In this document: positions 1 to 6,252 of the stretch, piece after piece
Position numbering within the stretch: the first letter of the stretch is position 1
Layout: every line of letters begins with the position of its first letter
NCBI GenBank assembly: GCA_937901345.1
Contig: CALCHM010000117.1
Span: 1-6,313 of the forward strand
DNA from: an uncultured Prevotella sp.
Lineage (GTDB): Bacteria; Bacteroidota; Bacteroidia; Bacteroidales; Bacteroidaceae
Direction of reading: 5' to 3'
Length of the DNA stretch: 6,313 bases
Program-made: the position numbers and the translations under genes
Notes under the pieces: generated by a model
What the model saw: the letters and a program-made list of their open reading frames with translations, nothing else
Database searches by the model: none
Told to the model about the DNA's origin: nothing

Positions 1-74
1 CGTGGCGCAAGTGAAACGCGGCAGAATTTGCTGCCTTGTTTGGAAATTTGGCTGCCTCGCAGCAGTTTGCTCAT
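1..74 (-). CDS. Possible 5' end of a leftward gene, cut by the window edge
   Basis: On the minus strand an ATG at 74 opens a frame with no stop to the window edge (about 24 codons, beginning MSKLLRGSQISK). An A-rich stretch with AAGG lies about 12 bases upstream of that ATG. A candidate leftward promoter at 189-219 would point at it. The peptide is not recognised. The segment also carries short inverted repeats (GGCAG/CTGCC at 20-35 and GCTGC/GCAGC at 51-63), so it may be non-coding. A plus-strand frame is also open from the edge to a stop at 148-150. The choice of strand is therefore an inference from the promoter only. Confidence 0.15.
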   Translation of the reverse strand, partial: MSKLLRGSQISKQGSKFCRVSLAP

Positions 75-188
75 TATGACACAACGCCTTTTTTGCTATA
101 AACTTGGTCATTTCACAACCTATTCGTGTAAAGGCGGAAACGTTTTGTAATGTTCCTATTATGATAAATTGCATTTTCCTGAACACCT

Positions 189-219
189 CAAACATACTGC
201 TGGAGATAACATGTTGCAA
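189..219 (-). promoter_or_regulatory. Candidate Bacteroidota-type promoter, leftward
   Basis: Read on the minus strand, TATGTTTG (196 down to 189) matches the TAnnTTTG -7 consensus of Bacteroidota housekeeping sigma factor promoters. A TTG at 219-217 lies 20 bases upstream, a fitting place for the -33 element. It would fire toward the left edge with a leader of about 100 bases before the possible start at 74. The motif is short and the region AT-rich, so chance is a real alternative. Confidence 0.25.
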
Positions 220-229
220 TAGGCGCCAC

Positions 230-251
230 ATTTAGTTGTAAGGAACTAAAT
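230..251. other. AT-rich inverted repeat (8-bp stem, 6-base loop)
   Basis: ATTTAGTT at 230-237 is the exact reverse complement of AACTAAAT at 244-251, around the loop GTAAGG. On the plus strand it is followed by further T residues (252-255), so it has the outline of a weak rightward terminator. The stem has only two G/C pairs and no upstream rightward gene is visible. It could instead be an operator-like dyad for the candidate promoter element at 255-262. Confidence 0.3.
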
Positions 252-262
252 TTTTATGTTTG
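236..262 (+). promoter_or_regulatory. Weak candidate promoter reading into the 41/40-bp repeats
   Basis: TATGTTTG at 255-262 is a full match to TAnnTTTG on the plus strand. A TTG at 236-238 is the nearest -33 candidate, but its 16-base gap is shorter than usual. If used, transcription would start near 269 and run through the tandem repeats at 291-393, giving a short non-coding or leader RNA. The only other support is position. Confidence 0.2.
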
Positions 263-290
263 ATGCTGTAAGTCATCTGGAATTGATTTT

Positions 291-393
291 GAAATGTGAT
301 GGCGCTATGCAAGTTTGCAGGAACGGATTACGAAACGTGATGGCGCTATGCAGTTTGCAGGAACAGATTACGAAGCGTGGTGGCGCTATGCAA
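291..393. repeat. Tandem repeat, 41- and 40-bp units, about 2.5 copies
   Basis: Unit 1 spans 291-331 (41 bp), unit 2 spans 332-371 (40 bp), and a partial unit 3 spans 372-393. The core GGCGCTATGC recurs at 301-310, 342-351 and 382-391, and TTTGCAGGAAC plus GATTACGAA follow it in the two full units. The one-base length difference is an extra A after the first core. Because the units are not a multiple of three, each copy is read in a different frame, so the short open frames crossing the array (256-453 and 315-506) are unlikely to be genes. There are no unique spacers, which excludes a CRISPR array. No terminal inverted repeats or transposase are seen. Confidence 0.85.
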
Positions 394-681
394 TTGTTTT
401 ACCCCCTACATGCATACATTTTGACTACTCGCAAGCATCGGGGGCATTTGTAAATAATCTAGCGTTCGAAAAGACTTCGAAGAACCTTCAAACGCCATTT
501 GAATAACATTCCAATTGTAATGAACCCTCAATGGTGGAACGTGATGAAACCAAAGCGTCTCCTGCAATATTAGAGCACATCCGTGTGTATGCTACACCTC
601 TTGCATGCAAGAACCTAAAATTCCCTTGTCTCATACCACTCTTCCTCCCTTGATCTTCGGTTCCCAATGGCATACCCGCTA
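394..681. other. Non-coding stretch upstream of the reductase gene
   Basis: No convincing gene is present. The short open frames here (for example a 17-codon ATG frame at 520-573, MNPQWWNVMKPK...) have no recognisable product or clear ribosome binding site. A long minus-strand open frame that enters from 1573 and ends at 488 is the antisense shadow of the reductase gene. The only clear structure is the palindrome at 600-611. The stretch could be a leader region, decayed sequence or a dispersed intergenic repeat, and a genome search would be needed to tell. Confidence 0.5.
600..611. repeat. Perfect 12-bp palindrome
   Basis: CTTGCATGCAAG is identical to its reverse complement. It lies about 120 bases upstream of the candidate reductase promoter. 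It could be a binding site for a dimeric regulator or a chance palindrome. A near copy (CTTGCTAGCAAG) forms the tip of the terminator hairpin at 6223-6234. Confidence 0.3.
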
Positions 682-714
682 TTATTCGGGAATAACAAAT
701 GGTTAATCCCCGAA
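682..714. repeat. Nested inverted repeats just upstream of the reductase promoter
   Basis: TTATTC at 682-687 pairs with GAATAA at 690-695 around a 2-base centre. TTCGGG at 685-690 pairs with CCCGAA at 709-714 around 18 bases. The two dyads share 685-690, so they cannot form together. They end 8 bases before the candidate -7 element at 722-729. That is a natural place for an operator or, if transcription starts farther upstream, for alternative leader hairpins. Confidence 0.35.
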
Positions 715-721
715 AAGTCGC

Positions 722-729
722 TATTTTTG
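722..729 (+). promoter_or_regulatory. Candidate -7 element for the reductase-SNF2 transcription unit
   Basis: TATTTTTG matches the Bacteroidota -7 consensus TAnnTTTG exactly and lies 40 bases before the ATG at 770. Initiation would fall near 735, giving a leader of about 35 bases. No good TTG/TTTG -33 box is visible about 20 bases upstream (bases near 699-705 read ATGGTTA), so the promoter may be weak or activator-dependent. A TATAAT string lies at 737-742, but that motif is not the usual element in this phylum. Confidence 0.4.
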
Positions 730-769
730 TGGGTGTTATAATTTCTAAATCAATTGTCAGTAAAGAATT

Positions 770-1771
770 ATGAGAGTAGCAATATACGGTGCGGGTTCGC
801 TCGGCACGATTCTTGGAGCATATATCAGTAAGGCGGGTGTGGCGATTGAACTCATCAATCGCAATAAGGCGCATGTGGAGGCACTGCAGACGCAGGGCGC
901 CAAGGTTGTGGGGACGGTGGATTTCACACAGAAGGTCGTGGCCTATACGCCTGCGGAGATGACGGGAACGTACGACGTCATTTTCCTCATGACCAAGCAG
1001 CAACACAATCCCGAGGTCGTTGCCATGTTGCGCCCATTCCTGGCGGAGGACGGTGTGCTGGTGACGTTCCAAAACGGATTGCCCGAATTGCAGATTGCTG
1101 AAATCCTCGGTGAGCAGCGCGTGCTCGGTTGCACGGTAGCTTGGGGGGCGACATTGCAGTCGCCCGGCGTGTGCGAATTGACGAGTGCGCCCGATGCGCT
1201 GTCGTTTGCCCTTGGAAGCATCAGTGCGCAGAAGCATCCTTATTTCGACACCGTAAAGACGCTCCTCGAACACATGGGTACGGTCGATGTTGAAGAAAAC
1301 TTCCTCGGCACGCGCTGGAGCAAACTCCTGATTAATGCCGCCTTCTCGGGAATGAGCGCCGTGTTGGGCTGCACCTTTGGCGAGGCGGCAGGACCTAAGG
1401 ATTCGCGTCGCATTGTGCAGGCACTGATAAAGGAATGCATCGACGTGTGTCAGGCAGGTGGCATCCGCATCGAACCCGTGCAGGGCAAGGACATCGTGAA
1501 GTTGCTCAACTATACGAATCCGCTGAAGCGCGCCTTCTCCTTCTTCATCATTCCCATCGCCATCCGCAAGCATGCCAAACTCAAGGCAAGCATGCTTCAG
1601 GACTTGGAGAAGGGCAAACTCACCGAGGTTGATGCCATCAACGGTGCCGTATCAGCCTACGGGCGCAAGGTGGGTTGCCCCACACCGATGAACGACCGCG
1701 TGGTCGAAATCATTCACCGCATCGAAACCGGCGAACTCCGTCCGTGTCGCGAGAACCTGCGCTTGTTTTAG
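770..1771 (+). CDS. panE: Ketopantoate reductase family protein (2-dehydropantoate 2-reductase)
   Basis: This cytosolic enzyme family reduces 2-dehydropantoate to pantoate with NADPH, a step of pantothenate and coenzyme A synthesis. The protein has 333 residues; E. coli PanE has 303. The N-terminal Rossmann half begins MRVAIYGAGSLG, with the dinucleotide-binding glycines at 7, 9 and 12. Arg31 at the end of the second strand suits NADPH over NADH. Family motifs follow in order: Lys76 (LMTKQQ), Asn102 (QNGLPE), Lys185 and Asn189 (WSKLLINAAF), and Ser274 through Glu286 (SMLQDLEKGKLTEVD). By alignment from memory, Asn102, Lys185, Ser274 and Glu286 correspond to E. coli Asn98, Lys176, Ser244 and Glu256. 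The extra length includes a hydrophobic insert near 254-270 (AFSFFIIPIAI). The ATG at 770 is chosen because the Rossmann strand starts at once; the ribosome binding site is weak (TAAAGAATT). The SNF2 gene follows 47 bases later. A paralogous reductase with another 2-oxoacid substrate is possible. Confidence 0.85.
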   Translation: MRVAIYGAGSLGTILGAYISKAGVAIELINRNKAHVEALQTQGAKVVGTVDFTQKVVAYTPAEMTGTYDVIFLMTKQQHNPEVVAMLRPFLAEDGVLVTFQNGLPELQIAEILGEQRVLGCTVAWGATLQSPGVCELTSAPDALSFALGSISAQKHPYFDTVKTLLEHMGTVDVEENFLGTRWSKLLINAAFSGMSAVLGCTFGEAAGPKDSRRIVQALIKECIDVCQAGGIRIEPVQGKDIVKLLNYTNPLKRAFSFFIIPIAIRKHAKLKASMLQDLEKGKLTEVDAINGAVSAYGRKVGCPTPMNDRVVEIIHRIETGELRPCRENLRLF

Positions 1772-1818
1772 AGCGATAGGAGCAACCGAAGTCTAAGAAA
1801 TAAAACGCAAGCATTGAG

Positions 1819-4800
1819 ATGTCAATAAACTTTGAGGAATATTGGAAAGAATTTTCTGAGGTTGAACGCAAAATTGTGGCGCTGACGCTGCATTGTTTGG
1901 TCGTTGATAGGTATCGTGATAGTCAGAAGTATGCTCGTCTGTTAGGAGTAAAGAATGAACAGGTAAAAAAGGTGTTCTCAAAACTTAGCAAAGACGGCTT
2001 TTTGGTTGAGACCTCGGAAATGAGTTATTACACGATAGAGGTTGTGGCGCCTCAGTATTTCTTTACTGCGGCCATGTATTTGTCACAAAATGAAGGCAAC
2101 TTGCTTGAGTCTTTCTCAAAGAAGGGCATGCAACGTATGCAGCAGGCACAGTGTTTGTGGCAAATAGTAGCTGCGCTTTGCGATGAGGATTATAGTTTTA
2201 AGGCGGTTGATGTAAGGGATATTGATGAAATTCTGGTGAAGTTCATTTTCGGTTACAACGAACCCTTAAAACTACGTGGGCTGTTGTTAAAGTTAGATGA
2301 AAAAATCTTTGCCTTCTACATCAAAGAGCTGTTGAATCTTCATCTGCAGAATGATTTGGAATCGGATGGCGTTTATGATTATGCCAATCAACTCATCGCG
2401 GATTATTGTAAGACGCAATATGTGTCGCCGGTTTTGAAATTTGAACTTCAGGACCTTGTGGCGATGCATCAATATTTGTATGACGGAACACCATTGGAAC
2501 CCTTAACGGTTAAGACGGTTCCGCGTTTTATTTGCTTGAGTATTCAGGCGCTCTATCAGGGTGATGCTGAGACGGCCATCGTGCATTTCTTCGATGCTAT
2601 GAAAATTCAGAACAAGCAGATGCGCGGGGATAAGAATGTGTTTGCAACTCCCTTGTTCAACTATTTCTTGGTATTGGCACTATTAAAGTCCGATACGGAG
2701 CAATCGCAGAAACGCCTGAAGACATTGTTGGGAAAGAGTTCGATTGCGCAAACGTTGCGCATGCGTTCCGTCTATTTGTTGGGACTTTTTGGGAAAGAAA
2801 TCCAGCAGGATGCTCGACGCAACAATGAAATTCAAATCGAGTTGAGCAGAGCAACGTCTGTTCTTGAATATTACCTCAATTCTCAGGTGGCCTCTTTCTT
2901 ATTGGCGAACGAAGCCCCCGAACCTGTGCTTCAGCGTCCGAACTTTGCCATCCTGCGCCACGAATGCAGCGATGCTTATAAGCGTGCATCAGAAACGGAC
3001 GAGCAATTGCTTTGCGACCGTTATGGAGGTGCCGCTGTGATTTCTACGTTGCATCGTGTAAAGCCATGGGAATCTGTGTTGGGAAATATCGAAACGTTAC
3101 TTGGCGAGACTGCTCAGGGTAGCAAAGCGAATGAGGCGGCAGAGCGCATTGTGTATGTATTGAAGGGGGATTATGCTGTTGATATCAAAAAGCAAGTGCG
3201 CTTGAAGAACGGCAGTTGGAGCGTGTTGCGACAAGTGTCGATGGGCGATTTTATGCGATGTTCACTCCCTTTTATGAACGAACAAGATAAGAACGTATGT
3301 CGTTCGGTGGGGAGCACATGGTGGTACAATCCGGACCTTGATGACGTGCTTTCAAATATGGTGGGGAGTGACCGTGTGTTTCGTGCAGAGCGGGGTACGC
3401 TCGTGCCTATAACGATTCGCGAAGAAGTGCCTTACCTCCTTATTGATTTAGAAAATAAGAGGGTGAAGATTACGAGCAATACTCCCGGCGATGAGCAAAC
3501 CGTTGTCAACAAACACTCGGATGTAGAATATTGTGTGGTGCGTGCTACGAAAATTCAAAGTGCGCTCATCCAGCAGATTCTTAAATTGAACGGCAGTCCG
3601 ACTGCCGATACCGCTCCTCACATCAAGCGCCTCCTTCCTTTGGTCGCCACCCACGTTGAAGTCCACTCCGATGCGCTCGAAGGCGGTTCGTCGCTGGAGA
3701 AGCGTGAGGGCGACACTACCATATATGTTTATATCGACCCGCAGAACGATGCCTACCGCATCATGTGTCGCGTACATCCCTTGTCGGGAGGTCAGTTGGT
3801 GCGCTCTCCCGGACAGGGTGAGAAGGAGCTCTTCGACGAAAGCGAGGGCGTGCGCTATCATGTAGAGCGCTCGCTGAAGACGGAGCGTGCGAACCTGAAA
3901 CTGCTGACCGACTTCGTGGAAAGCATCTGCGATGACGACTACGACGAAACCATGGGCTATCAACTCCAACCTCAGGATGCCTTGCAGGTGGTAGAATGGT
4001 TGGCAACTCATGAAGACACATTTGTCACACAGTGGGCGCAAGGCGCAAAACTGAAAGTGAAAGGCGTCGCCTCGGGAAGCAACATCACGCTGAAGAGCAA
4101 TGGAGGATGGTTTGAAGCAGAGGGCGAGGTGCAAATCTCCGACGCTTCCAGCATTGACATTCATCAGTTGCTCTCGCTTATCGCCGCGGGAGGTATGATG
4201 GGCAAGTATGTGAAATTAGACGATACCACCTACCTCGCCCTCACCGAGGAAATGCGCAAGCAGATGAAGCGCCTTGAAAGCATGGCACAACTCGGACAGG
4301 GAAAGGTGCGCGTGTCGGCATTCAATATTGGTAGTCTTGCAGAAGTCATACAGGCGCAACCCGAAAACTTCAGCGTCAACAAGGAGTATAAAGCGCTGCT
4401 CAAGAAGATAAAGGAGTCGGCAACGCTCGACCCCCAGGTGCCCGATACGCTGAACGCCACGTTGCGCGACTATCAGTACGAAGGTTTTCGCTGGATGGTG
4501 CGCCTCGACCACTGGGGAGCAGGTGCCTGCCTGGCGGACGATATGGGGCTCGGTAAGACGGTGCAAACCATCACCTTCCTGCTGTATAAAGCGGCATTGG
4601 GACCTTCCTTGGTCATTGCGCCCACTTCCGTCGTTTCCAACTGGAAAAGCGAGCTGGCACGCTTTGCCCCTTCGCTCAACGTCGTGTTGCTCAATCATGC
4701 CGATGACCGCAAGCAGGTGCTTCAGGAAGCAACGGCTGGCGATGTGGTGCTCACCACTTACGGACTCATGCCACAGATGGAGGAAGAATTGGCAAAGGTG

Positions 4801-5802
4801 GATTGGAACGTTGTGTGTCTCGACGAGGCACATTCCATCAAGAACCGCCAAACGAAAACGTCCTCTGCCGTCATGGCGCTCAAGGCAAGTTCGCGCTTGT
4901 TGCTCACCGGTACGCCTGTGCAAAACTATCTTGGCGAACTCTGGAACCTGCTGCAATTCCTCAATCCCGGATTGCTGGGCAGTTACGAGGCATTTGCAAA
5001 GAAGTACATCACCCCCGAAAACCCCGACCTCACAGCATTGCGACGCATGGTGCAACCCTTCATCTTGCGACGCACTAAGGCCGAGGTGCTCGATGAACTT
5101 CCTGAGAAGACCGAGATTACGCGACTCGTTGAACTCTCCGACCTTGAAATTACGGCTTACGAAACGATGCGCCTAAAGATTAAGTCTGAGTTGGAGAAGG
5201 AGAAAACCATGTCGGTTAACGCCCTTGCCTACATTATGCGATTGCGTCAGGCGGCCTGTGCGATGGCGTTAGTGGACAAGAAGTGGAAAGACAAGTCTTC
5301 CAAACTCCAGGCATTCGTTGACTTGCTCACCGAAATCCTTTCGGGAGGCAATCGCGTCCTGGTGTTCAGTCAGTTTACGAGTTTTCTTGCGTTGGCAAAG
5401 CAGGAACTGGAGGCGGCAGGAGTACCTTATTTCTATCTCGACGGTTCCACGCCTCTGCGTCAGCGCGACAAGATGGTCAAGGAATTTCAGAAAGGTGAGA
5501 AGGGCGTGTTCGTGGTTAGTCTGAAAGCCGGTGGACTCGGGTTGAACCTCACGGGTGCCAACTACGTCATCCACCTCGACCCATGGTGGAATCCCGCCAT
5601 TGAGCAGCAGGCAACCGACCGTGCGCATCGCATTGGGCAACGCCAAAATGTGACGGTATATCGCCTGATTTCTGCCCACACCATCGAAGAAAAGATTGTG
5701 CGCCTCCACAAGACGAAGCGCGACCTTGCCGATTCCTTCCTCGAAGGTACGAATACCGCCCACACGATTACGCTCGACGATCTTAAGGACTTTGTGCGGT
5801 AA
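1819..5802 (+). CDS. SNF2-family DEAH-type ATPase/helicase with long N-terminal region
   Basis: A 1327-residue predicted ATP-driven DNA translocase. Residues about 15-75 look like a winged helix (SQKYARLLGVKNEQVKKVFS, then GFLVE). Residues 80-510 are largely helical and unrecognised. Residues near 513-555 (VGSDRVF...VPITI) and 755-850 (GGWFEAEGEVQI, GKYVKL) resemble the SNF2-associated region of bacterial SNF2 proteins. The motor is complete: motif I DDMGLGKT (Lys913, Thr914), Ia VIAPTSVVSNW, II DEAH (1002-1005), III LTGTPVQN (1029-1036), IV VLVFSQFTSF (1180-1189), V GGLGLNLTGA (1238-1247), VI QQATDRAHRIGQ (1263-1274, arginines 1268 and 1271). No SWIM zinc finger, nuclease or methyltransferase domain is seen. 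The ATG at 1819 starts 47 bases after the reductase stop; its ribosome binding site is weak. GC content rises sharply near base 3600 (residue about 595). The target, whether transcription, repair or defence, cannot be told from sequence. Confidence 0.93.
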   Translation: MSINFEEYWKEFSEVERKIVALTLHCLVVDRYRDSQKYARLLGVKNEQVKKVFSKLSKDGFLVETSEMSYYTIEVVAPQYFFTAAMYLSQNEGNLLESFSKKGMQRMQQAQCLWQIVAALCDEDYSFKAVDVRDIDEILVKFIFGYNEPLKLRGLLLKLDEKIFAFYIKELLNLHLQNDLESDGVYDYANQLIADYCKTQYVSPVLKFELQDLVAMHQYLYDGTPLEPLTVKTVPRFICLSIQALYQGDAETAIVHFFDAMKIQNKQMRGDKNVFATPLFNYFLVLALLKSDTEQSQKRLKTLLGKSSIAQTLRMRSVYLLGLFGKEIQQDARRNNEIQIELSRATSVLEYYLNSQVASFLLANEAPEPVLQRPNFAILRHECSDAYKRASETDEQLLCDRYGGAAVISTLHRVKPWESVLGNIETLLGETAQGSKANEAAERIVYVLKGDYAVDIKKQVRLKNGSWSVLRQVSMGDFMRCSLPFMNEQDKNVCRSVGSTWWYNPDLDDVLSNMVGSDRVFRAERGTLVPITIREEVPYLLIDLENKRVKITSNTPGDEQTVVNKHSDVEYCVVRATKIQSALIQQILKLNGSPTADTAPHIKRLLPLVATHVEVHSDALEGGSSLEKREGDTTIYVYIDPQNDAYRIMCRVHPLSGGQLVRSPGQGEKELFDESEGVRYHVERSLKTERANLKLLTDFVESICDDDYDETMGYQLQPQDALQVVEWLATHEDTFVTQWAQGAKLKVKGVASGSNITLKSNGGWFEAEGEVQISDASSIDIHQLLSLIAAGGMMGKYVKLDDTTYLALTEEMRKQMKRLESMAQLGQGKVRVSAFNIGSLAEVIQAQPENFSVNKEYKALLKKIKESATLDPQVPDTLNATLRDYQYEGFRWMVRLDHWGAGACLADDMGLGKTVQTITFLLYKAALGPSLVIAPTSVVSNWKSELARFAPSLNVVLLNHADDRKQVLQEATAGDVVLTTYGLMPQMEEELAKVDWNVVCLDEAHSIKNRQTKTSSAVMALKASSRLLLTGTPVQNYLGELWNLLQFLNPGLLGSYEAFAKKYITPENPDLTALRRMVQPFILRRTKAEVLDELPEKTEITRLVELSDLEITAYETMRLKIKSELEKEKTMSVNALAYIMRLRQAACAMALVDKKWKDKSSKLQAFVDLLTEILSGGNRVLVFSQFTSFLALAKQELEAAGVPYFYLDGSTPLRQRDKMVKEFQKGEKGVFVVSLKAGGLGLNLTGANYVIHLDPWWNPAIEQQATDRAHRIGQRQNVTVYRLISAHTIEEKIVRLHKTKRDLADSFLEGTNTAHTITLDDLKDFVR

Positions 5803-5864
5803 CCTCCTGCCTTGTAATCAGTCCTCCAATCTCGTCCCGAATCAACGGCAACGTCGTAAATCTC
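5803..5864. other. Short spacer after the SNF2 stop codon
   Basis: This pyrimidine-rich spacer holds no gene and no hairpin with a T-run, so the SNF2 transcript has no intrinsic terminator directly after its stop. Transcription probably continues into the repeat array that follows. Confidence 0.4.
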
Positions 5865-6050
5865 CAACCACTGGTGGTTGAACCAATCCGACTCCTCGGA
5901 AACGTTCTCCCACCGGTGGTTGACGCCGTCCGACCCCTCGGAAATGTTCTCCCACCGGTGGTTGGCGCCGTCCGACCCCTCAGAAATGCTCTCCCACCGG
6001 TGGTTGGCGCATTTTGACCCCTCGAAATGTTCTTTCACCGGTGGTTGGCA
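5865..6050. repeat. Tandem array of 42-bp units with a palindromic core
   Basis: Five copies of a core close to CCACCGGTGGTTG begin at 5868, 5910, 5952, 5994 and 6035, so the periods are 42, 42, 42 and 41. In the three inner copies CCACCGGTGG is a perfect 10-bp palindrome. Copy 0 instead carries CAACCAC-TG-GTGGTTG, a 7-bp inverted repeat. The rest of each unit reads close to GCCGTCCGACCCCTC then GGAAATGTTCTC. Units 1 and 2 differ at three positions, while the first and last are more diverged, as in an ageing tandem array. The units run directly into each other with no unique spacers, so this is not CRISPR. Both strands are open (14-residue periodic peptides SHRWLxPSDPSEMF on plus and NHRWENISEGSDGx on minus). 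However, the 41-bp last period breaks the frame and the starts are poor (TTG at 5878 on plus). A non-coding role is favoured. Confidence 0.9.
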
Positions 6051-6203
6051 TAATCACTCCCCAAAGGAAGAGTATTCCTCACCTTCTCCCCTTGAATGGT
6101 TTCGTTCCGCAATTGAGAACTCTTCTGATTACGATTATGTTCGCAATATCCACGAATAGTTGCCTCTACGCACTACATTTCCCGTTCTTAACTTACCAAA
6201 TAC
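6051..6203. other. Intergenic stretch between the repeat array and the terminator
   Basis: No gene is supported. A short hairpin (AGGAA 6065-6069 with TTCCT 6075-6079) lacks a T-run. An open plus-strand frame reaching 6159 is a continuation of the repeat-array frame and shows no family features. Confidence 0.4.
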
Positions 6204-6245
6204 AAAAAAAAGAGGTAAACGCCTTGCTAGCAAGATGTTTACCTC
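6204..6245 (-). terminator. Intrinsic terminator of the tRNA-Pro gene
   Basis: GAGGTAAAC at 6212-6220 is the exact reverse complement of GTTTACCTC at 6237-6245, and the interior contains the palindrome CTTGCTAGCAAG (6223-6234), which extends the stem. Read leftward, the hairpin starts 8 bases after the tRNA 3' end and is followed directly by eight T residues (complement of A at 6204-6211). That is a textbook Rho-independent terminator. In the rightward direction the hairpin is followed by AATTTT (6246-6251), so it may also stop SNF2 transcripts before they run antisense into the tRNA. Confidence 0.88.
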
Positions 6246-6252
6246 AATTTTG

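Noticed and set aside
1..150. Plus-strand frame open from the left edge to a stop at 148-150 (includes MTQRLFCYKLGHF)
   Set aside because: It is too short and unrecognised to call the end of a gene. The same bases contain inverted repeats and a competing minus-strand start with a promoter candidate.
291..393. CRISPR-like array at 291-393, and likewise at 5865-6050
   Set aside because: The repeated units are contiguous and alike over their whole length, with no unique spacers and no cas genes in the window.
256..506. Two overlapping small plus-strand frames (65 and 63 codons) across the 41/40-bp repeats
   Set aside because: The repeat unit is read in a different frame in each copy, so neither frame carries a consistent repeat peptide. 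Neither has a good ribosome binding site or a known family.
488..1573. Minus-strand open frame of 361 codons
   Set aside because: It lies antisense to the reductase gene over most of its length, where the plus strand has clear family motifs. Its peptide is rich in His, Arg and Cys with no recognisable domain, typical of a shadow frame.
4216..5055. Minus-strand open frame of 279 codons inside the SNF2 gene, and similar ones at 3448-4164 and 5269-5763
   Set aside because: These are antisense to the SNF2 associated and motor regions, whose plus-strand motifs are unmistakable. GC-rich coding sequence commonly leaves such antisense frames open.
1819..5802. Anti-phage defence system centred on the SNF2 protein (for example DISARM-like)
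   Set aside because: No methyltransferase, phospholipase D-like nuclease or other known partner is present, and the neighbours are a biosynthetic reductase and a tRNA.
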